64,000 bases of DNA from contig NZ_FWFP01000013.1 in the NCBI RefSeq assembly GCF_900172215.1, forward strand, positions 1 through 64,000. The letters run 5' to 3'. The position numbers and the translations under genes were made by a program. This stretch comes from Ruegeria meonggei. Lineage in GTDB: Bacteria; Pseudomonadota; Alphaproteobacteria; Rhodobacterales; Rhodobacteraceae. Positions within the stretch are counted from its first letter, which is position 1; each line of letters begins with the position of its first letter. Under the pieces are notes generated by a model. It did not search any database. It saw nothing but the letters and a program-made list of their open reading frames with translations, and was not told the DNA's origin. Shown here piece after piece: positions 10,754-19,437 of this stretch.

Positions 10754-11773
10754 TCAACCAAACAGATCGTTTTGGCCTTTGGGGGCCGCCATACCCAGAT
10801 GTGTCCACGCTTTTTGCGCCAACATCCGCCCGCGCGGGGTGCGTTGGATCAGGCCTTGCTGCAGCAAATATGGCTCAATCACCTCTTCCAGCGAGTCGCG
10901 GCTTTCCGACAATGCGGCGGATAGGGTTTCAATCCCAACCGGACCACCCGCGTAATTCTCAGCGATCAGTTTCAGATACCGCCGGTCCGCACCGTCCAGC
11001 CCCAGATTATCAACCCCCAACCGAGTCAGCGCCCCATCCGCCAGTTCGCGTGAGATTCGACCGTCGCCTTCCACAATCGCAAAATCCACCACTCGACGCA
11101 GCAACCGACCCGCAATTCGAGGGGTGCCTCGTGATCGGCGCGCGATCTCGCGGGCTCCATCATTATCCGCGGGCGCGCCCAGTTTGCGGGCGTTGCGGGT
11201 GACGATCTCGTGTAGCTCATCGATCGTGTAGAACTGCAACCGCGTCGGGATCCCGAACCGGTCGCGCAGCGGGGTGGTCAGCAAGCCCATCCGAGTGGTT
11301 GCCCCAACCAGAGTAAAGGGCTGCAGCTCGATCCGAACAGTGCGTGCAGCCGGGCCTTCGCCGATCACCAGATCCAGTTCGAAATCCTCCATCGCCGGGT
11401 ACAGGACCTCTTCGACAGCGGGGTTCAGGCGATGGATTTCGTCAATGAACAAAACATCGCGCGCTTCCAGATTGGTCAAAATCGCCGCCAGATCGCCCGC
11501 CTTGGCCAGAACCGGGCCCGAGGTCATGCGGAAATTCACCCCAAGTTCACGCGCAATGATCTGAGCCAGTGTCGTCTTTCCCAACCCCGGCGGGCCGTGA
11601 AACAAGGTATGGTCCATCGCCTCGCCGCGTTGCCGGGCGGATTGAATAAAGATGCGCAGGTTGGCGCGGGCTTCAGCCTGCCCGATGAATTCATCCAGCC
11701 CCTGCGGTCGCAGGGCACGGTCGTTGTCTTCGGGTAAAGGCTCGGGGCGCAGGTTGGGATCGGCGTCTACCAT
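10754..11773 (-). CDS. ruvB: Holliday junction helicase motor RuvB
   Basis: RuvB is the AAA+ hexameric motor that drives branch migration with RuvA. The 339-residue product has Walker A GPPGLGKT (60-67), Walker [10 protein letters not shown], the sensor segment [19 protein letters not shown] and the C-terminal winged-helix with RTPRGRMLA. It starts 4 bp after ruvA. Length and motifs are standard. Confidence 0.98.
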   Translation of the reverse strand: MVDADPNLRPEPLPEDNDRALRPQGLDEFIGQAEARANLRIFIQSARQRGEAMDHTLFHGPPGLGKTTLAQIIARELGVNFRMTSGPVLAKAGDLAAILTNLEARDVLFIDEIHRLNPAVEEVLYPAMEDFELDLVIGEGPAARTVRIELQPFTLVGATTRMGLLTTPLRDRFGIPTRLQFYTIDELHEIVTRNARKLGAPADNDGAREIARRSRGTPRIAGRLLRRVVDFAIVEGDGRISRELADGALTRLGVDNLGLDGADRRYLKLIAENYAGGPVGIETLSAALSESRDSLEEVIEPYLLQQGLIQRTPRGRMLAQKAWTHLGMAAPKGQNDLFG

Positions 11774-11777
11774 TCAA

Positions 11778-12455
11778 TCACCCTTTCGGAGCAAGCAGCT
11801 TGAGCGCCGCGCGGATCAAATTTGCCTCGCCCGCTTCAGGATCGTTGGCCGCAGCTTCGGCTACGGCCGAGGCCGCCTCGGACGGCCCATAGCCTAGATT
11901 GGACAGGGCTGACAAAGCCCCGGCCGACGCAGCCGCCGAACCTGAGGCCGGTTTCGCCATGCGTTTGGGCGCAGGTGCAGGTTCCGACAGTTCGACAACA
12001 TCCAGATTGGGGCCATCCATCGCCTCGGTCACGGTGCCGCCCATCGCCATCACGCCCGGCGCCTTATCCTTGAGGTCAAGCACAATGCGTTGCGCCGTTT
12101 TAGGACCAACCCCTTTGGCAGCCTTGACCGCACCCCAGTCCCCCAGCGCAATCGACCGGCTGACCCCATCGGGACCCAACGCGCTGAGAATGGCCAGTGA
12201 AACCTTGGCACCGACGCCCTGAACCGAACACAACAGCCGGTGCCATTCTTTTTCGATCAACGACAGGAACCCGTAAAGCTGCATCAGATCCTCACGCACG
12301 ACCATGTCGGTGTAGATCGAGACCGCCTCGCCCACACCCGGCAGCGCGGCCATTGTCCGATCTGAACAATAGACGATGTACCCAACCCCCCGCACGTCAA
12401 TCAGCACGTGGTCTGCGGCGCGGTAATCCAGTCGCCCTGTCAGTTTGCCAATCAT
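11778..12455 (-). CDS. ruvA: Holliday junction DNA-binding protein RuvA
   Basis: RuvA binds four-way junctions and targets RuvB to them. I start it at the ATG at 12455, which overlaps the ruvC stop as ATGA; the frame stays open upstream but those residues are ruvC shadow. The 225-residue product begins [12 protein letters not shown], as in the family, and has the tandem helix-hairpin-helix DNA-binding segments with [11 protein letters not shown] and [12 protein letters not shown] flexible Pro/Ala linker and a C-terminal three-helix domain that contacts RuvB follow. Confidence 0.97.
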   Translation of the reverse strand: MIGKLTGRLDYRAADHVLIDVRGVGYIVYCSDRTMAALPGVGEAVSIYTDMVVREDLMQLYGFLSLIEKEWHRLLCSVQGVGAKVSLAILSALGPDGVSRSIALGDWGAVKAAKGVGPKTAQRIVLDLKDKAPGVMAMGGTVTEAMDGPNLDVVELSEPAPAPKRMAKPASGSAAASAGALSALSNLGYGPSEAASAVAEAAANDPEAGEANLIRAALKLLAPKG

Positions 12456-12949
12456 GCCTTCACCTCTTTCATCCGTGCGCCCGGTGCTGTGCCGTAATAA
12501 GAGTGACAGATGGCAATCGCCAGCGCATCCGCCGCGTCCGCACCTTTGGGCTGACACCCCGGCAATTGCAGTTTCACCATATGCAGGACCTGCTGTTTTT
12601 CGGCATGACCCACGCCTACGACGGTTTTCTTGACCCGGTTTGGTGCATATTCCCCAACCGGCAACCCGGCTTGCGCCAGGGTCAGCAATGCCACCCCCCG
12701 CGCCTGACCCAGTTTCAATGTGCCGGCCCCGTCCTTGTTTACGAAAGTCTGTTCGATGGCAGCCTGATCGGGTTGATGTGCGGCAATGACCTCGACAATC
12801 TGATTGTGCAGAGACAGCAGGCGTTCGCCCAGATCGTCGCCGTCGGATTTGCATAACCCGTTGGCCACGTGGCTCAGACGGCTGCCATGTGATTCGATGA
12901 CGCCCCATCCCAGGGTTCGAAGCCCCGGATCAATGCCCAGAATTCGCAT
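12452..12949 (-). CDS. ruvC: Crossover junction endodeoxyribonuclease RuvC
   Basis: RuvC resolves Holliday junctions by symmetric nicking. With the start at 12949 (AGG before the ATG) the product is 165 residues and begins [11 protein letters not shown]. The four acidic catalytic residues are visible: D7, E66 in IEQTF, and D138 and D141 in the [10 protein letters not shown] segment. It overlaps ruvA by 4 bp. A longer in-frame extension to 13111 lacks family similarity and was not used. Confidence 0.97.
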   Translation of the reverse strand: MRILGIDPGLRTLGWGVIESHGSRLSHVANGLCKSDGDDLGERLLSLHNQIVEVIAAHQPDQAAIEQTFVNKDGAGTLKLGQARGVALLTLAQAGLPVGEYAPNRVKKTVVGVGHAEKQQVLHMVKLQLPGCQPKGADAADALAIAICHSYYGTAPGARMKEVKA

Positions 12950-13284
12950 GTTTTGCCTCGACCTGCTCGGGTTTTTGAGATCTTTCATTCGGACTAGCAC
13001 GAAGCATGAACATTTTCCAAGCGAATTGACCGAAAGTCTAAAAAACGACAGACCTGTCCCAGTGACGACACGACGGCCAGTTTGCGACAGCGAAACGCCT
13101 GAATTCGACACGTTTCATAACCGCCCAATGGTCAATAAATTAACGGTTTTTTAGATTTCTGAAGCATTGCAAAAAATGCATAGGACACATGCAATTTCCT
13201 CACTTGCATAGTCAAATCGACATCACTAAATGCCGCTCAGATCAGATGATCTAGACCTTAACTCAAACCAGAAGGAAACAGGAT
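12950..13284. promoter_or_regulatory. Divergent intergenic region between ruvC and DUF1127 gene
   Basis: This 335-bp AT-richer region separates two divergent genes and must hold promoters for both. A weak candidate for the plus-strand gene is TTGCAT (13204-13209), a 17-bp spacer and TAAATG (13227-13232). Clustered TGCAT/TGCAA words lie at 13160-13210. No open reading frame of interest is seen. Confidence 0.4.
13239..13252. promoter_or_regulatory. Inverted repeat before DUF1127 gene
   Basis: AGATCA and TGATCT form perfect 6-bp arms around a two-base GA spacer, 32 bp before the DUF1127 start codon. It could be an operator or a small leader hairpin. No family-specific assignment is possible. 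Confidence 0.35.
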
Positions 13285-13497
13285 ATGGCTGCTCTGGACA
13301 CCACCCGCATCACCACTGGCTCGTTCGGCCTCGTCGGCCGTATCGGCGCAATTTTCGCATCGGTCGTGAACGCCGTTGTTGAATGGAACGACGCCCGCGT
13401 TACTCGTAACGTGCTGAGCGGTCTGACAGATCGCGAACTGGAAGATATCGGTCTGTGCCGTGGCGATATTGACGTCGTGACAGATGGTCGTCGGTAA
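13285..13497 (+). CDS. DUF1127 family mini-protein
   Basis: This 70-residue protein ends with the DUF1127 pattern: a short helix, NVLSGLTDRELEDIGLCRGDI, and a basic end. In alphaproteobacteria such proteins are small, often stress-induced, and some bind RNA; CcaF1 of Rhodobacter sphaeroides takes part in sRNA maturation. An AAGGAAACAGGAT ribosome site precedes the ATG. The gene is followed by a C/T-rich hairpin loop and a strong terminator, resembling the DUF1127-linked sRNA arrangement known from related bacteria. The role of this copy is inferred only. Confidence 0.9.
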   Translation: MAALDTTRITTGSFGLVGRIGAIFASVVNAVVEWNDARVTRNVLSGLTDRELEDIGLCRGDIDVVTDGRR

Positions 13498-13520
13498 GAC
13501 TTAAAACCTACCACTCATAC

Positions 13521-13543
13521 GCCCCTTCTTCTCCCTCGGGGGC
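13521..13543 (+). ncRNA. Possible CcsR/cuckoo-like RNA hairpin in DUF1127 3' UTR
   Basis: Starting 24 nt after the DUF1127 stop, GCCCC (13521-13525) pairs with GGGGC (13539-13543). The loop reads TTCTTCTCCCTCG, which as RNA is pyrimidine-rich and resembles an anti-Shine-Dalgarno sequence. Known CcsR/cuckoo RNAs lie downstream of DUF1127 genes and expose CCUCCUCCC-type loops; this loop is a variant, and only one such hairpin is present here. It is followed immediately by the terminator at 13551. Assignment is by context and loop composition. Confidence 0.45.
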
Positions 13544-13550
13544 AAAAAAG

Positions 13551-13580
13551 AACGCCGCGCATCTGCAGATGGGCGGCGTT
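13551..13580. terminator. Bidirectional intrinsic terminator
   Basis: AACGCCGC and GCGGCGTT pair around an inner palindrome CATCTGCAGATG. The plus strand continues TTTCTTGTT, and the minus strand continues into CTTTTTTG. It can end the DUF1127 transcript on one side and the small membrane-protein transcript (13602-13946) on the other. Confidence 0.85.
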
Positions 13581-13601
13581 TCTTGTTCATTCAGATAGTT
13601 T

Positions 13602-13946
13602 CTAAGACGTGAACCGGTCTATCTGGGCAGCCAAAAATCCCGAGACAGGGTCAATCTGCATCACCCAGGCACCAGCCTTTTCAACAGTTGTCCCTTGCGC
13701 AAGGCTATCAACCCGGAACTCGTAGGCCGATGTTCCCAAGCTTGTCATTAAGAATGTCTTGAACGCAAACAAGCCGAACAGGCACATCAGAAGAACCTTT
13801 GCCGGAACCGCAGACTTTACACGCTGCGGTTTCATCACAACAAGGCCATCTTTGCGCATCGTGGCGCGATAGCCACGGCTGAGCTTGGCGTGCTTTTTAT
13901 TCAGGCGAGTTACGCGCTGATCAAATTCCACTTGTTTTACTGTCAT
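13602..13946 (-). CDS. Small single-pass membrane protein, unknown function
   Basis: I do not recognise this protein. With the ATG at 13946, preceded by GGAGG at ideal spacing, it is 114 residues. An upstream ATG at 13979 lacks a ribosome site. A strongly basic N-terminal half (many Lys and Arg) precedes one membrane segment, about AKVLLMCLFGLFAFKTFLM, and a C-terminal domain of some 45 residues that would be periplasmic by the positive-inside rule. It lies between prmA and the bidirectional terminator. Confidence 0.7.
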   Translation of the reverse strand: MTVKQVEFDQRVTRLNKKHAKLSRGYRATMRKDGLVVMKPQRVKSAVPAKVLLMCLFGLFAFKTFLMTSLGTSAYEFRVDSLAQGTTVEKAGAWVMQIDPVSGFLAAQIDRFTS

Positions 13947-14045
13947 GGCAGCCTCCAAACAACCGCCCCCGTTTTCCACGCTATGACGGTAGATAGAGAT
14001 TGCGACAAAAAAGAGGCGAAAATCCAGAAAACTCCTGCAAATGGT

Positions 14046-14924
14046 CTAAATTGCGCCCTGTTTGCTTAAGACTAGCGTCGTCCATTCACCAATCTCGTCT
14101 CTTTTTGTCAGATTGAACCCGTTTTGTGAATAAACCGAGACCACATCATCGGCCTGTTCATTGAGGATTCCCGACAAAATAGCATAGCCCCCATCCCGCA
14201 GATTCGCTGCTATTTCCGGTGACAACGCCACCAGCGGACCTTTGAGGATATTTGCGAGAACAAGGTCGTATGGTGCGCTGGCTTGCAGGTCGGGGTGATC
14301 AAAGCCCGCAGCCTCGATACACTTCACCTGCCCGGACATTCCGTTTGCCTTCAGGTTGGCCTCGGCCACATCAACAGCGACCTGGTCAATATCGCTGGCG
14401 ATTACATCGCCATCCCAGACCCGGGCAGCTGCCATGGCCAGAACTGCAGTACCACAGCCGATGTCTGCCACTTTGGTCGCAGCAAACCCATTATCCAGCA
14501 AGTGGTCCAGCGCTTTGAGGCAGCCCAGCGTTGTGCCATGGTGACCGGTTCCAAACGCCATCGCGGCCTCGATCAGCAGCGGGATGCGCCCTTCGGGCAT
14601 CTTGTCGGCATCGTGACTACCATAGACGAAAAACCGCCCCGCTTCGACCGGGGCCAGTTCGCGGCGCACATGGGCAACCCAATCGGTATCGGGCAATTCC
14701 GACACGACAAAGGGCTTGGCCTCGAAAGCGGCGGCCAGAACAGCCAGCGCGGTTTCGTCCGGCGCTTCGGTGAAATAGCCGCCGACCTCCCACAGGCCCG
14801 ATCCATCTTCGACCTCGAACACGCCGATGCCAGTGGGTTCAGGATCCAAACGCTCCATCGCGTCGCCCAGCCCTTCGGCAGCTTTCTTGCCAGTCATGGT
14901 GGTAAGCGCGGTGAATGTGGGCAT
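14046..14924 (-). CDS. prmA: Ribosomal protein L11 methyltransferase
   Basis: PrmA trimethylates ribosomal protein L11 with S-adenosylmethionine. The 292-residue product has the pre-core motif FGTGHHGTT (124-132) and SAM motif I DIGCGTA (154-160). The LANILKGPLVAL segment is the NPPY-like region of the family. A GGAGG site lies before the ATG, with a perfect 16-bp palindrome directly upstream. Length and motifs are typical. Confidence 0.95.
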   Translation of the reverse strand: MPTFTALTTMTGKKAAEGLGDAMERLDPEPTGIGVFEVEDGSGLWEVGGYFTEAPDETALAVLAAAFEAKPFVVSELPDTDWVAHVRRELAPVEAGRFFVYGSHDADKMPEGRIPLLIEAAMAFGTGHHGTTLGCLKALDHLLDNGFAATKVADIGCGTAVLAMAAARVWDGDVIASDIDQVAVDVAEANLKANGMSGQVKCIEAAGFDHPDLQASAPYDLVLANILKGPLVALSPEIAANLRDGGYAILSGILNEQADDVVSVYSQNGFNLTKRDEIGEWTTLVLSKQGAI

Positions 14925-14935
14925 AGGGGCCTCCG

Positions 14936-14951
14936 TGTATCAGTTGATACA
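14936..14951. promoter_or_regulatory. Perfect palindrome upstream of prmA
   Basis: TGTATCAGTTGATACA has two perfect 7-bp arms and a GT centre. It ends 12 bp before the prmA start codon, just ahead of the ribosome site. Its symmetry suits a dimeric repressor, but I cannot name the factor. Confidence 0.45.
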
Positions 14952-14991
14952 GCGCCTATGGCGCAGGCCCGCCAAGGTCAAGCTTTGGCGC

Positions 14992-16224
14992 TTATTCCGC
15001 CGGGGCCGGGGCGTATTTCGACAGAACTGTCTCATTCCCCGGTTCCGGGTGGCGCGGGATCAACAGCGACAGGGTCAGCGAGATTGTCGCCATAGCAGCA
15101 GCCAGCGCAAAAACCGTACCGGGTGACACGACCCACAACAAGCCCAACAGCGCCGGCAGGAACACGGCCGCGATGTGATTGATGGTGAAGGCTACCGCCG
15201 CTGTCGGCGCAATATCCGCCGGGTCTGCGATTTTCTGGAAATAAGTCTTCAACGCCAACGCCAGCGCAAACAGCACGTGGTCAATCACATAGAGGATCGC
15301 AGCCAAAACCACCCCCCATCCAAACCAGTAGATGCCGCCATAAGCCGCAAAGACAATGGCCAGACCAGTATATTCGAAGATCAGCGTGCGGCGTTCACCA
15401 AACAGCGAGACAGCCTTACCCAACATCGGGGCCGCCGCCATGTTTATCAGCAGGTTGATCATGTAAAGGCTGGTCAGCTCGTGCACTTCAAAGCCAAACT
15501 TCTCGACCATCATGAAGCCCGCAAAGACCACAAAGATCTGCCGCCGCGCACCGGCCATGAATTGCAGCGCATAATATAGCCAATAACGGCGGCGCAGCAC
15601 GATCTTTTTAGTTTGCGGCGTTGGTGAGTCGAATTGCGGATAGACGACCAGGCACAACAGCGCCAGCACGGCAGTAAATCCACCCGCCGCCATGAATACG
15701 GTGTTGTAGGACAGATCGAACCTCTCCCAGCTTAGCACGATCAAACCGTACACTACCAAGGTCGCCGCCGATCCCATTGCGACCAACCAGCCCAGTGCCT
15801 GCGGCGCACGGTCCTTGGGCAGCCATTGCAGCTGCAGGGACTGGTTCACCGTCTCGTAATAGTGAAAGCCGATTGAGCTGAACAACGTTACAAAAAGCAG
15901 CCCGCCGAGGCTGGGAAACCAGGCTGTTATGGCGGTGGCGACACCCAGCAGCATCAAAGAGATCATGGCCAGGACCTGTTCGCGGACAAACAGGATGACC
16001 GCGATCACACCAACGGCCAGAAAGCCCGGAATTTCGCGCACCGTATGCAGCAACCCGATATCCGCACCATCGAAATTCGCCACCTCGATGACGAAGTTGT
16101 TCAACAGCGCGCTCCACGCGTTGAACGCGATGGGCATTGTCAGCGCCATAACGAACAAAAGCGTCACAGGACGGCGCCAGAACGGAAGGCTCTGCGCCTC
16201 GGAAAGCGGCATGGATTTCAGCAT
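14992..16224 (-). CDS. Major facilitator superfamily transporter
   Basis: The 410-residue protein shows about 12 hydrophobic segments arranged as two bundles of six, with a central basic loop (TKKIVLRRRYW) typical of MFS carriers. The substrate is not evident. It lies downstream of priA on the same strand, with a 79-bp gap, and upstream of prmA. No signal of fusion or damage is seen. Export or uptake cannot be decided from the sequence. Confidence 0.85.
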   Translation of the reverse strand: MLKSMPLSEAQSLPFWRRPVTLLFVMALTMPIAFNAWSALLNNFVIEVANFDGADIGLLHTVREIPGFLAVGVIAVILFVREQVLAMISLMLLGVATAITAWFPSLGGLLFVTLFSSIGFHYYETVNQSLQLQWLPKDRAPQALGWLVAMGSAATLVVYGLIVLSWERFDLSYNTVFMAAGGFTAVLALLCLVVYPQFDSPTPQTKKIVLRRRYWLYYALQFMAGARRQIFVVFAGFMMVEKFGFEVHELTSLYMINLLINMAAAPMLGKAVSLFGERRTLIFEYTGLAIVFAAYGGIYWFGWGVVLAAILYVIDHVLFALALALKTYFQKIADPADIAPTAAVAFTINHIAAVFLPALLGLLWVVSPGTVFALAAAMATISLTLSLLIPRHPEPGNETVLSKYAPAPAE

Positions 16225-16303
16225 GAGACTCCTCTACGCCCATTTTCGCGCTTTGGCGAGGGGCAAGCAGGTGGTGCACAGCCGCTCTGCGTTTATGCAG
16301 AGG

Positions 16304-18499
16304 TCAGTAGAAACTTTGCGGGTCAATATCCACTGTCAGCCGGATATCGCCCTTCAGCCGCAACGGCGCGATCCAACGGGCGATGGCGTCCTGAATAGGG
16401 GCGCCTTTTGGCGCTTTGACCAACAGACGCACGCGATGCCGCCCCCGTATTCGAGCGATCGGTGCAGGCGCCGGACCAAAGACCTGCGCCCCGATCTGGC
16501 GCAGCGGCGCATCGTTGCGTGCCATCGCGTTTCCGACATCAAAAACCGGTCCCACTTCTGGCCCGGACAATACGATCCCGGCCATTCGCCCATAGGGTGG
16601 GACCCCCGCTGCCAGTCGCCCGGCAGCCTCGGTTTTCCAAAACCCTTCCTCGTCACCCGACAGAATGGCCCGGATCACAGGATGTTCGGGTTGAAACGTC
16701 TGCAACAAGGCCTGCCCCGGCATGTCCGCCCGACCAGCGCGCCCAGCCACCTGCCGCATCAGCTGAAACGTGCGTTCCGCCGCCCGCAGGTCGGCGCCAT
16801 GCAGACTGAGGTCAGCATCAATAACCCCCACCAGCGTCAATTTAGGGAAATTGTGTCCCTTGGCCACCAGCTGTGTGCCGATGATGATATCTGCGTCGCC
16901 CTGCGCAATCTCTTCGATCTTGGCTTTCAGCGCCCGGGCCGAGCCAAACAGATCAGAGCTGAGCATGGCGATCTTGGCCTCGGGGAAGGTCGCCTCAGCC
17001 TCTTCGGCCAGCCGTTCGATCCCTGGCCCGACCGGAGCAAGCTTGCCCTCAACCTGACAGGAGGGGCAGACCTCGGGCATCGGTTTGGTCTCACCACACT
17101 GGTGGCACATCAGCCGTTTGAGGAACCGGTGTTCGACCATACGCGCATCGCAATGGTCACAGGCGATCTGTTCCCCACAGGCCCGGCACAGGGTCACCGG
17201 CGCATAGCCACGACGGTTGATGAACAGCAAAGACTGCTCACCCCGTTCGATCCGCTGGCGCACTGCCTGCCGCAAGGACGGGGAAATCCACGTGCCCGGC
17301 TGCATCTGCTCGGCCCGCATGTCGATCGGCTTCATCTCGGGCAGGACGGCCACGCCAAAGCGCGAGGTCAGATCAAGCCGCTCATACTTGCCCGCCTCGG
17401 CGTTGGCCCAGCTTTCCAGCGATGGCGTGGCGCTTGCCAGTATCACCCGCGCGCCACAGATCGCTGACCGCAGGACCGCCATATCGCGGGCGCTGTAATG
17501 CACCCCGTCTTCCTGTTTGTACGAGGTGTCGTGTTCCTCATCCACTACGACCAGCCCCAGATTTCGGAACGGCAGGAACAGCGCCGACCGCGCGCCGACC
17601 ACCAGCTGCGCATCACCCTGCCCGACCATGCGCCAGACCCGGCGGCGTTCCGTCATCGTGGCACCCGAATGCCACTCGGCCGGACGCGCTCCGAACCGGG
17701 CCTCGACCCGTGTCAGGAACTCGGCGGTCAGCGCGATCTCGGGCAGCAGTACCAGCGCCTGCCGACCCTGGCGCAAGGTTTCCGCCACCGCTTCCAGATA
17801 CACCTCGGTCTTGCCTGATCCGGTGACGCCTTTCAGCAATGTGGTGCCATAGTTACCGGTCTGTTGCCCCTGTTGCAGCCGCCCGACCGCCGCGGCCTGG
17901 TCCGCAGTCAGGTCCTTGCCGGGCAAATCCGGGTCCAAACGCGGATAGGGCAGATCGCGCGGACTGTCTTCTTCCCGGACCGCCCTTTGCTTGACCAAGC
18001 CTTTGACAACCGAAGAGGTCACCCCCGCCTGCTCCGCCAGTTCCTTCAGTGTAAAAGCCAACCCGCCATAGTCGCGCAACACCTCCAAAACCCGGGTTCG
18101 CGCATCGGTCATTCGGTCAGGCTCACCATTCCCCAGGCGATAAATCTTGCGCATCGACGGAGGATCACTCAGCCCCGGTGCGCGCGTGGCAAGGCGCAGC
18201 ATCGCAGACATCGGTGTCAGCGTGTAATCCGCCACCTTGCCCAGAAACAGCCGCATCTCTTCGCGCATCGGCGCCACCTCAAGCACCCGGATCACAGATC
18301 TGGCCTTGCTCAGATCAAAGCCACCCTGCCCCGGCCCCCAGACCACGCCCAGCACCTTGCGGGGGCCCAAAGGCACTTCGACAAAGGCGCCCAGAAAACA
18401 CCCACCCTCGGGCGCTTTGTAGTCGAGCGTCCGGTCCAGCGGCTGCGTTGTCAGCACCGCAACTAGCTCTCCTTGGTCGAAAAATCCGTTAGCGCTCAC
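16304..18499 (-). CDS. priA: Primosomal replication-restart helicase PriA
   Basis: PriA recognises stalled forks and reloads the replisome. The 731-residue product has the N-terminal DNA-binding domain and Walker A GVTGSGKTEVY. It has the DEEH helicase box in VVDEEHDTSYKQ and the cysteine pairs of the two zinc sites (CRACG, CDHC, CHQCG, CPSC). Length is normal. It is divergent from the transaldolase gene, with 88 bp between starts. Confidence 0.97.
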   Translation of the reverse strand: MSANGFFDQGELVAVLTTQPLDRTLDYKAPEGGCFLGAFVEVPLGPRKVLGVVWGPGQGGFDLSKARSVIRVLEVAPMREEMRLFLGKVADYTLTPMSAMLRLATRAPGLSDPPSMRKIYRLGNGEPDRMTDARTRVLEVLRDYGGLAFTLKELAEQAGVTSSVVKGLVKQRAVREEDSPRDLPYPRLDPDLPGKDLTADQAAAVGRLQQGQQTGNYGTTLLKGVTGSGKTEVYLEAVAETLRQGRQALVLLPEIALTAEFLTRVEARFGARPAEWHSGATMTERRRVWRMVGQGDAQLVVGARSALFLPFRNLGLVVVDEEHDTSYKQEDGVHYSARDMAVLRSAICGARVILASATPSLESWANAEAGKYERLDLTSRFGVAVLPEMKPIDMRAEQMQPGTWISPSLRQAVRQRIERGEQSLLFINRRGYAPVTLCRACGEQIACDHCDARMVEHRFLKRLMCHQCGETKPMPEVCPSCQVEGKLAPVGPGIERLAEEAEATFPEAKIAMLSSDLFGSARALKAKIEEIAQGDADIIIGTQLVAKGHNFPKLTLVGVIDADLSLHGADLRAAERTFQLMRQVAGRAGRADMPGQALLQTFQPEHPVIRAILSGDEEGFWKTEAAGRLAAGVPPYGRMAGIVLSGPEVGPVFDVGNAMARNDAPLRQIGAQVFGPAPAPIARIRGRHRVRLLVKAPKGAPIQDAIARWIAPLRLKGDIRLTVDIDPQSFY

Positions 18500-18587
18500 G
18501 GCATATCCTTCGCAGGGGGTTCCAGCATGGGTCTCTTTGAGGTAAAGCCATCCGCGACCAAGGCCAACCCATCAAAGGACTGCCCGC

Positions 18588-19241
18588 ATGAAATTCTTCG
18601 TAGACACAGCCGAGATCGACGCCATTGCCGAACTGAACGATCTGGGCATGGTGGATGGTGTGACCACCAACCCGTCGCTGATCCTCAAATCAGGTCGCGA
18701 CATTCTGGAAGTGACCAAAGAGATCTGCAATCTGGTCGATGGCCCCGTCTCGGCCGAAGTCGTCGCAACCGAAGCCGACGAGATGATCGCCGAAGGCCGC
18801 AAGCTGGCCAAGATCGCGCCCAATATTGCCGTCAAAGTGCCGCTGACATGGGCGGGCCTGAAAACCTGCAAGGCGCTGTCGGATGAAGGCCAGATGGTCA
18901 ATGTCACCTTGTGTTTCTCGGCCAATCAGGCGTTGCTGGCCGCCAAAGCAGGCGCAACATTCATCTCGCCCTTCATTGGTCGCCTCGACGACGTCAACCT
19001 GGACGGAATGGACCTGATTGCGGACATCCGCCAGATCTACGACAACTACGGGTTTGAGACTGAAATTCTGGCCGCATCCATCCGCACCGTGAACCACGTC
19101 ACCGACAGCGCCCTCGTCGGGGCGGACGTAATCACAGCGCCGCCTGCCGTCATCAAAAAGCTGGCCGACCACCCACTGACCGACAAGGGTCTGGAAACCT
19201 TTTTGGCCGACTGGGCCAAGACCGGACAGAAAATCCTCTGA
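18588..19241 (+). CDS. tal: Transaldolase / fructose-6-phosphate aldolase family enzyme
   Basis: This 217-residue enzyme belongs to the short, single-domain TalC/FSA group of class I aldolases. The Schiff-base lysine is K83 in [15 protein letters not shown] (26-31) and the [11 protein letters not shown] segment are also conserved. It would act in the non-oxidative pentose phosphate pathway, moving dihydroxyacetone units between sugar phosphates. An AAGGA site precedes the ATG. A perfect GC hairpin follows the stop. Confidence 0.92.
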   Translation: MKFFVDTAEIDAIAELNDLGMVDGVTTNPSLILKSGRDILEVTKEICNLVDGPVSAEVVATEADEMIAEGRKLAKIAPNIAVKVPLTWAGLKTCKALSDEGQMVNVTLCFSANQALLAAKAGATFISPFIGRLDDVNLDGMDLIADIRQIYDNYGFETEILAASIRTVNHVTDSALVGADVITAPPAVIKKLADHPLTDKGLETFLADWAKTGQKIL

Positions 19242-19255
19242 CACCCCACGCAGCC

Positions 19256-19289
19256 GCGCGGCGCCCACAGGCGCCGCGCCTGGCCCAAC
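19256..19289 (+). repeat. REP-like hairpin plus GGCCCAAC element, copy 1
   Basis: GCGCGGCGCC (19256-19265) pairs perfectly with GGCGCCGCGC (19270-19279); two bases later comes GGCCCAAC (19282-19289). No T-run follows, so it is not a standard terminator. The same architecture occurs after uraH at 46713-46745. A second hairpin, CTGATC/GATCAG inside CTGCAA/TTGCAG, extends to 19322. Confidence 0.55.
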
Positions 19290-19437
19290 TGCAAGACTGA
19301 TCCCATGATCAGGGAATTGCAGGCGGGAGCCTTTCCGCCACAGCGGCCCGGGAAATCCACTTTTGCGTGTATTTTTCCCAAGGCAAACCTTGCAAATCAT
19401 GTTATAAGCCGCCCAACAAAAAAAGACCGGACAGGAC

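Noticed and set aside
11778..12908. Long ruvA reading frame starting upstream at 12908
   Set aside because: The extra N-terminal part is the ruvC gene read in another frame; the real ruvA starts at 12455.
16285..16302. CTCTGC/GCAGAG hairpin next to the priA stop
   Set aside because: Stem is short (6 bp), lacks a T-run and overlaps the gene end; too weak to call a terminator.
15929..17467. 512-codon open frame antisense to priA
   Set aside because: Shadow of priA and the MFS gene; no recognisable domain and no ribosome site.
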